Shown: in pieces, positions 47,601 to 56,600 of the stretch
Layout: each line of letters opens with the position of its first letter
How positions within the stretch are numbered: position 1 is the stretch's first letter
NCBI RefSeq assembly: GCF_027172205.1
Contig: NC_070616.1
Span: 43,125,001-43,189,000, forward strand
Direction of reading: 5' to 3'
DNA: 64,000 nt
DNA from: Podarcis raffonei
Taxonomy: Eukaryota > Chordata > Lepidosauria > Squamata > Lacertidae
Notes under the pieces: model-generated
Databases searched by the model: none
What the model saw: only the letters and a program-made list of their open reading frames with translations
Told to the model about the DNA's origin: nothing
Position numbers and translations under genes: made by a program

Positions 47601-50600
47601 TATTTCATAAATACAGCGAACAGAAATGTGGTAACTGCTAAGATACACCTGCATGTCAAATAAAGCTTAGGTTTTATAAGTCAGGATTGCAATTTTTTTA
47701 AATTTCCCCAAATTTCCATTTTTAACATTTATATATATAATTTTTTTATAAATTTTTATTGATTTTCCAACATAAATTATAACACATTACAACTTACAAT
47801 ACAAAGACAAACAAACATATAAACATGTATAATTTCATAACCTTTTTTTCTTAAACCCAATTTCAACGACTTCCCCATGCCTCCCTTTTCTGCATCCCTG
47901 TTTTAAACTTTTTCAGCAACCCCTAATCTCAATTACTTATAATTCACTTTCTTTAACCTTTTTCTCTTACCCAATCATTTATCGCTGCAAATCTGCTTTG
48001 CCTTACCCATGACATTTTAGCACTCAATAATTTTACAACTGTTCTTGAGGTAAAGTTTAAATTTCTTCCAATCTTCTTCCACCGTCTCTTTTCCTTGGTC
48101 ACGGATTCTGCCCGTCATCTCAGCCAATCCCATATAGTCAATCACCTTCGTCTGCCACTCTTCCAGCGTGGGTAGTTCTTGTGTCTTCCAATACTTTGCT
48201 AGAAGAACTCTTGCTGCTGTTGTAGCGTACATGAAAAACGTCCTATCTTTCCTTGACACCAATTGGCCTACCATGCCCAGGAGAAAAGCCTCTGGTTTCT
48301 TATGAAAGGTACACTTAAGAACCTTCTTAATTTCATTATAGATCATCTCCCAGAAGACCTTAATCCTTGGGCACGTCCACCAAAGGTGATAGAAAGTACC
48401 TTCCGTTTCATTACATTTCCAGCATTTGTTATTGGGCAAATGATAAATTTTTGCAAGCTTGACTGGGGTCATGTACCACCTATAAATCATTTTCATAATA
48501 TTCTCTCTTAAGGTATTACATGCCGTGAACTTTATACCGGTGGTCCATAACTGCTCCCAGTCAGCAAACATAATGTCATGACCAATGTCTTGTGCCCATT
48601 TAATCATAGCTGATTTAACCATTTCATCCTGTGTATTCCATTTCAACAGCAAGTTGTACATTCTTGACAAATTCTTAGTATTGGGTTCTAACAATTCTGT
48701 TTCTAATTTTGATCTTTCCACCTGGAAGCCAATTTTCCTGTCCTGTTTGAATACTTCATTTATCTGGTAATAGTGAAGCCAATCTCTTACTTTAGACTTC
48801 AGTTTCTCATAACTCTGTAATTTCACTTTTTTCCCCTCTTGTTCTATAATTTCCCAATATTTTGGCCATTTGGATTCCATATTAAGTTTTTTCACTTCCT
48901 TTGCTTCCATTGGTGACAACCACCTGGGGGTTTTATTTTCCAGCAAGTCTTTATACCGAATCCAGACATTATATAGTGCTTTCCTAACAATATGATTCTT
49001 GAAACCTTTATGAGTCTTTACCTTGTCATACCATATATATGCATGCCAACCAAACCTGTTATTGAACCCTTCCAAGTCCAAAATATCTGTGTTCTCAAGA
49101 AGTAGCCAGTCTTTCAGCCAGCAAAAAGCCGCTGATTCATAATACAGTTTTAAGTCTGGCAGGGCAAACCCCCCTCTTTCTTTTGCATCAGTTAATATCT
49201 TAAATTTTATTCTGGGCTTTTTGCCCTGCCAGACAAATCTAGATATATCTTTCTGCCACCTCTTGAAACAATCCACTTTGTCCACAATCTGCAATGTTTG
49301 AAACAAAAATAACATTCTCGGCAAGACATTCATCTTAATAACAGCAATTCGACCTAACAAGGAAAGTCTCAGGCTTGACCATATTTCTAAGTCTTTCTTA
49401 ATTTCTGTCCAACATTTCTCATAATTATCTTTAAATAAGTTTACATTTTTAGATGTTAAATTGATCCCCAAATATTTCACTTTCTTTGCTACCATTAGTC
49501 CAGTTTCCCTATGAAACCTCTCTCTTTCCTCTGCTGTTAGATTTTTTTCCAATACCTTCGTTTTTTGTTTATTCAACTTAAAACCTGCTACTTGACCAAA
49601 TACTTGTATTAGCTCTAAAACTCTTTTTGTGCTAGTGTCTGGCTCTTGTAAAGTTAATACTAGATCATCTGCAAACGCTCTCAATTTATATTGTTTGGCT
49701 CCGACCTGAATCCCTTTAACCATCTGGTCCCCTCTAATCATCTTTAGTAAAACCTCCAAGACAGATATAAAAAGTAATGGGGATATTGGGCACCCGAATC
49801 GTGGAAAGAAGCGTATATTACACTTATACCAAAATCTGAGACTGAGAAGAACTCGATCAAGAAGAAGAAGAAGAAGAGGAGTTTGGATTTGATATCCCGC
49901 CTTTCACTCCCCTTCAGGAGTCTCAAAGCGGCTAACAATCTCCTTTCCCTTCCTCCCCCACAACAAACACTCTGTGAGGTGAGTGGGGCTGAGAGACTTC
50001 AGAGAAGTGTGACTGGCCCAAGGTCACCCAGCAGCTGCATGTGGAGGAGCGGAGACGCGAACCCGGTTCCCCAGATTACGTGACTACCGCTCTTAACCAC
50101 TATACCGCCCTATATCGTTACTCAATGTGGATTACAAAATTTTTGCAGACATTTTGGCAAAAAGATTGAAGAAGGTTTTGGTGGGGGAGATTCATAAAGA
50201 CCAGGCCGGTTTTCTTCCAGGAAGACATTTATCTGACAATGTAAGAAACATAATAGACATTATGGAATTACTAGAAGCTAAGGCAGTATTGATATTTGTG
50301 GACGCGGAGAAAGCCTTTGACAATATCTCTTGGAGCTTCATGAAAAAGAATCTGAAAGGGATGGGGGTAGGCCAAGGTTTTGAGAATGGTATAGGTGCAA
50401 TTTATTCTGAACAAAAAGCAAAATTAATTGTAAATAATATGGTTACTGAAGAATTTGCTATTGAAAAAGGGACACGACAGGGGTGCCCAATATCCCCATT
50501 ACTTTTTATATCTGTCTTGGAGGTTTTACTAAACATGATTAGAGGGGATCATTTTAAACATTTATAGCAGAGAATGAAATATATGCAGCACAAAAAGGAA

Positions 50601-53600
50601 AAACCGAGGGATATCAACTGTGAAAAAACGTGGTGGAAAATCTTTTTTTAGCCCAAGGACCAGGCAACCTTCTGGGGGCCACACGGTGACGGCGGACAGC
50701 CTGGACCAGAGGCAAAAGCAGACAGGATAAAGAAAGTCAACTTCCCATAGCACAAGAGGCTCGTTTCTATACATACCCTTTTCTATCCACCATCCAGACA
50801 AGAAAGAGGCACCATTAGAGTTCAATAACACATTCTAGCCAAGAAAACATACTCAAAAAGGGTATGATCCACAGCAGTTCCTGGACCAGGATAGCTTGGC
50901 CTTGGTAAACCATCCTAGTGACTTCCTGTCTGGACTGCTGCAATGCATTCCACATAGGGCTACCCTTGAAGATGGCCTTGAAGCTGAAGTTAGTGCAGAA
51001 TGCAGCCGCCAGGTTGGAGGGTGGGGCAATTCAGAGGGACCATGTGTTAGCAGTCCTGGAAGTGTGGCACTGGATGCCAGTGAACTACTGGGCCCCATCC
51101 AAGGTGCTAGTGCTAGCATACACAGTTGTAAACAGCCCAGGACCCAAGGAACTAAGGGACAGGCCTTACAGCTGAAAGGAGAGGTCCTGTTGTGATTCCG
51201 CTGCTGGGTGCTGCTCTGCTGGCACTGACCCATAACACAGCCATGTTACTTTCTTGGTAGCAGTCCCTGCTTATGGAATGAAATATATGAATATGAGTTG
51301 TGGGGATATTTGGTTTGCTTTCAGAAGTTCCCAGAATTCATTTTATATTGCATTGTTTTTATCATTTTGCTGTTTGCTGCTGTGGGCTCCTTTAGGATGG
51401 GAGAAAAATAAAGTAAATAACTCCTGATTCCCTCTGCCAATCAAAACTTTAATTTCAGGTGCCTAATTTAGAAGAGAAAAGACAGTATTTTTGTTGTGTT
51501 GCTGAAAAGTGGGAGCCTACTGCAGATGGCCTGTCTGCTTTCCGTTCTGGATGAGGCCTCCCCATTCCCTCTCCTCGCATTCCGGTTGTAGAGTCACCCA
51601 GACCAGTGGTGGGACACTTGAGTCAAAGTCATGATGACTTCTGCCGCTCTTTTAGTACTAGTACTGTGCCATTCTTATCTAAATGAGCCACACAACAAGC
51701 TAGGCATTCCCAACAAGGAATCCTACATTTAATTTATTGAATTTTTATTGCACTAGCCAAAAACCATGGCAACATCCAAAGAAGGAAAAGGAAAGGAAAA
51801 CAAAAACAAAACAAACAAAAAACACAGCAGTTGCTACATATGCAGTAAAACCATGGTCAAATCCACCAAAATTTCTTTATACACAGAATAAAGGGTAATT
51901 CTCAAATAAAATGTGCACATTAGATCTCAGAGTCCCCTTTGCAATTGACCACTAGCCCACCCACTTCTTTCCTCCTAACCCTCCTACCAGTGGCCGGGGT
52001 ATAGAGAGCCTCCTTAGAAGTCCCAGAGTCATCAGTATCACTCAGCAGCCATTTCACCCTCTCCGCCCCGGTTAGACTAGTTTCCAACAAAGAATCCGGA
52101 ATCAGGGGCCCAGTGTCTAGAAACACAGGATCACCCCCTTGACTCTAGAAGCCTCTCTCGACTGGAACAAAGTGGCCTCAAACATGCAGGGTGAATCAGA
52201 TGCGGTAGGGGAGGAAAAGGAGCCCTTTTTTGGATGGGGGTGGAGGCACTTTGGCAGTCTGGCACAGGAATTTAGATTTCTGCATCCAACTCACATTCTG
52301 TAAATAGAAATGAATTGAGTAAGATAATGAGCCAGAACCTATTCAAAGAATGTGTTGCTTTTGTCCACTGCGTCCACAGGAGAGTTTTTAGAGGGCAGGA
52401 TGTTTGAGCCAAGCTCTGGAATTATTAGAATTACAGCGCTAACAGTACATGGCAGAAGTAAATAATAATAATAATGGGGGCCACAGAGCCCTATCTTCCA
52501 AAAGACAATGTGGCATAGAATTCTGAAGGCTGCAACTGATTCCAGAATAAATACGTTGAAGTTTTTTTGGCCAGGTCCATGACTTGTGTGTTAATTGGGG
52601 GGGATTGGATTTTGGCAGTGCTCAGAAGCAATCTCCCCTTTTGCCTAGAAGCTGGTGTGGACGTTAAAATGCTTAAGTTAAGACCTCAGTCTCAGGTGAC
52701 ATCTTTATAGCAAGCACTCATGCATCTACACCACCAGCACAGGTGAGCACAGACACCATCACTGTCTGTTTTTAGGTGCCAGGCAAAAACATCCTCTTTC
52801 TACCCAGGCTTAGGGTTTTTAATTGGAAAGGTAGTTCCTTGTTATGCCCATCTTTTAAGTGGGGAGTCGCCCAGGTAGAGTACAGAATAGGACTTGCTCC
52901 TTTAAAATATTGTCAGATGAGCATTTCAGTTTTTGTGCGTTGCTGCTTTCATCTGACTTTGTTGTTTTATTTTACTGTGTAAGTTACTCTGAGGCACTTG
53001 AATGCAAAAAAGGAACAATCTGATTTTCTGAGAAAATGAAGTCATTCTGCAACAATGCCAGTTAAGTATTCCTTCCCCATCCATGTGCACCAAGAGCTAA
53101 TTCTGCATGCAGCAACCTTCCTCTGGACTGCCCAGACCCATCAGATGCAAGACCACAGGCAGAATGAATGGCCAGGGCTCAACCCACACCATTCCCAAGT
53201 ACAGGCAGAAGGTGGGGGACACAGAAGAGAAACAAGGGGCCCATTGGTGTTCATCCCAGACTTGCCAAAGAGCCAAATTCCTTCACTAACTGAAACAATC
53301 ATATTATTTGTTTAAACCACAGTTTCCTAAATTGACCCCATGGGGGTCAGTGGGATTTTGCAGGGGGTGGGTGGAAAATAAGTTTATGAGGTATGCTGCA
53401 AGAAACACAAAAATAATTAGGAACTTCAAGCTGCAGAAATAAAGGGCACTGGGCATGTACAGAACGCACATCCTTTGTCAGCGAGGAACCTCTGTATTTA
53501 ACAATATGATTCCACAGTCCAGCAGCATTCCATATTTTTAAATTGTTATGAATTCCAGTAAGGGAGACTGAGGAATAAATGTTGATTATATAGTCATACT

Positions 53601-56600
53601 TACACTGCTAACAATTTGGGTTAGAGTCAAGGACAGCTGGACTAGCTCATCAGGGGAGTCAATGAACTCACACCTTTGGGAAACCCGGATTTAAACCCTT
53701 CCTCCTCCACTGCCTCTTCTGTCGGGACCCAGGCCTGCCCTCTGGTACTCTGCCCAGCACCTGGTGCCCCACCCCCACTATATAAGCAAACAAATAAACA
53801 ACATTGCATCGTGGAGGCAGTGGTAGGATCCTATGTAATGGCTGCTCCTCCTATCCAACTCACTCTCCCTCCCCCCTGACAAGCAGAGCCCAATAACGAA
53901 GATCCATCATTATTTCTCCCTCTCTTTTTCTGGCATCCTGAGAGCATAAACACAAGCATATCTCCGTCTTTCATCAGCCTGGCTGGACTTTGCAGTTCCA
54001 CTGAAGTGTGGAAGAATGCGCAGCCCCAAGAGGGCCCTGCAGGGAAACAGCAGAGCTGTTTGCTGAGGATCTGCCATCACCTTGCAATCTGAAGCAATCA
54101 TTTCAACCAGCGAAACCAGCACAGCTCCATCAAGAGCTGTCAGCCCCACTGGTCCTGCTACAGAGACCTCCACTCTCTTGAGCCAGCCAAATGCTTAAGG
54201 TAGAAGGGTGGGGTGGGGAGGGGGGAGAAGCAGGAGGAGGAACAGGTACTGGAAGAAATGAGAGATGAGCCGTTTGATCTACATGGTCTGAAGTCTCTCC
54301 AGGTGGAATGGATCCAAACCTTCACCTTCTCTCCTTCCAACTGTACCTATTTAGTAATACCAGTACCTGCTTTCTGAATAATAGTATTGGCAACTTGTGA
54401 GTAATGAAACCAAACTACACTGATCCAGGAGGAAATTACATTAAACTTCGAAAGCCTTGGGCTCCCACTTGTTCTGCATCCAGTGAGCTGGTTTGGAAAG
54501 CAGTGCAAACTCAACAATATCCTGTCGTTTCTTACTGCTTCCCGACCCAGCCTAGCTGTGCTTAAAGCCAGTCATGGGACTGCTGCCTTACTTCCAATAT
54601 TTGGGAAATGGGGTTGCTGAGTTTTGAAATTTGAAAAAGTGCACCGAGTTTTGAAATTTGCTACAGGGAAATGCGACGTTTCTAAAAATGTGCTTGGGAA
54701 GCAGAACCTTGCATTAACAAGGATAGTTGGTGGACTCCCACTTCCATCACCACAGATAGCTCAGCCGATAGAGCATAAGAGTCAGAGTAGTCGGTTTGAG
54801 CTGTACACCAGGCAAAAAATTCCTGCATGACAACGGGCTGAGCTAGATGACCCTTGTGCGTCCTTCCAACTTTATGATTGTCTGATCTGATTCAATATAG
54901 GATGGCGATGGGAGTTGTAGCCCAGCTACATCTGAAGCATCCGTTGCTCTGTCCCTGCTCCCGCCAACCTAGCAGTTCGAAAGCAAGTCAAAGTGCAAGT
55001 AAACAAATAGGTACTGCTCTGACGGGAAGGTAAACGGCGTTTCCGTCCGCTGCTCTGGTTCACCAGAAGCGGCTTAGTCATGCTGGCCACATGACCCAGA
55101 AGCTGTACGCCGGCTCCCTCGGCCAATAAAGCGAGATGAGCGCTGCAACCCCAGAGTCGGTCACGACTGGACCTAATGGTCAGGGGTCCCTTTACCTTTT
55201 TTACATCTAAAGAGTCACAAGTTCTCCATCCCTGTTGGGACAAAATTATGGGCCAGTTCACACGAGTCAGTGTGGCATAGTGGTTAGACGGGGACTGAGG
55301 AAACCCAGGATCAAATGCCACCTCAGACATGAAGGCACTGGCTGGCAAAAGGCTACTCACCATACCTCACTGTGCTGTAGTGAGAATGAAATTGAAGAGC
55401 CATGTATTCCACCTTAAACTACTTGGTGGAAATACCGGTAATTGTTCATGATGAGCATATGCATGGATAGCAGGCCCAGGACCTAGTCCAGCTTTACAGC
55501 AGATGGGTTCTGTCTCACAGAAACATTGCTAGGTCTAATGTACTATTTTTCCATTCCTTGGAATGTATAATTCTTATCTGCAGACTGCAAAGAACTGGGA
55601 CACTTAAGTTAGGTAGCCAATAATGGGAGCAGATAAAGAAATAGAAGGCCCACACTATCTGCCTTTTCAGCTGAAGACATTTTGTTCTAATGAGCTTTCC
55701 CATCCCAGAAGAATGAATGAATCTTCGCCATCAATCTATTCTGTACAGCTTTTGTTTTGTTTAGTTTTGACTACGTATATCTTCTGTCTTTGTGTTTTGT
55801 TGTTTTTATTGTACATCACCTTGAGACTATCGTTCACAACAATGGCCATGGATCACGAAAGTCTCTGATCTGAGCTTTTGCCAATGGCTGATCACAAGCT
55901 TTTCTCTACAGCCGTGAGGACTAGAAACTTATATCAAAGTCGAGTTTCCAAATGTTGTGCAAGACACAATATTCCACACTTGCATAATAAACTGGGACAC
56001 ATACCTGCAAACACCCAAGTCCTTTTAACAGAGCAACAGTTCAAATGCTCCACAAATCTCACTGTTGCTCAACCAGTTGAATTTCTGAATATGAATCTGT
56101 CATTTATGGCAAAGTGAGCAAAGCTAATGGTTCAGCTCTGCTCATGGTTGAGCACAGAGAAACCAGTTCTGAAATGTAGTTCTGCAAACTGGACAAGAAG
56201 GTAAATCTGCCACATTTAGTACACATTCAGACTTACTTCTCAGTAAACAAATAAATGAGCAACCTTATGTACACTCAGAAGTTCTACTATATTCAATGGT
56301 GATTACTCTGAAGAAAGTGAACACAGGATTGGAGTCTAAATCATCCAGGACATCTATGCAACCTCTTGTATGGATGGGGATTGGACCTCAACTTTTCTTA
56401 AGCTTTACAGTGTGGGCATATTCAAGTCTAGGGGCCTACATGGAAGCAGTGAAGAAAAGGGATCTCTATTGCATCACTCCAATCTCTAGTACAGTACTCC
56501 AATACCAATTACTCCAATACCAATTTTTATTTATTTAAAATTGTATTAATCACATTCATACCCCATCTGTCCTAGAAGCAACTTAGGGTGATGTTCTTTG

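Larger units (their letters stand above)
47734..50550 (-). mobile_element. L1 insertion with inverted 5' segment and 16 bp target duplication
   Basis: From 49795 down to 47734 the minus strand carries the 3' two thirds of ORF2, the 3' UTR and an AATAAAAATTTATAA tail. From 49796 to 50550 the plus strand carries the adjoining upstream part of ORF2, inverted. Both bear the same GCPISPLLFISVLEVLL segment, so about 75 nt are present twice in opposite directions. ATTTT(T/A)AACATTTATA flanks the whole at 47718-47733 and 50551-50566, which argues for a single event. A SINE lies in the inverted part. Confidence 0.88.

Noticed and set aside
48017-49759. The 580-codon frame as a host gene
   Set aside because: It is a clear L1 ORF2 C-terminus in a truncated, inverted copy with target duplications.
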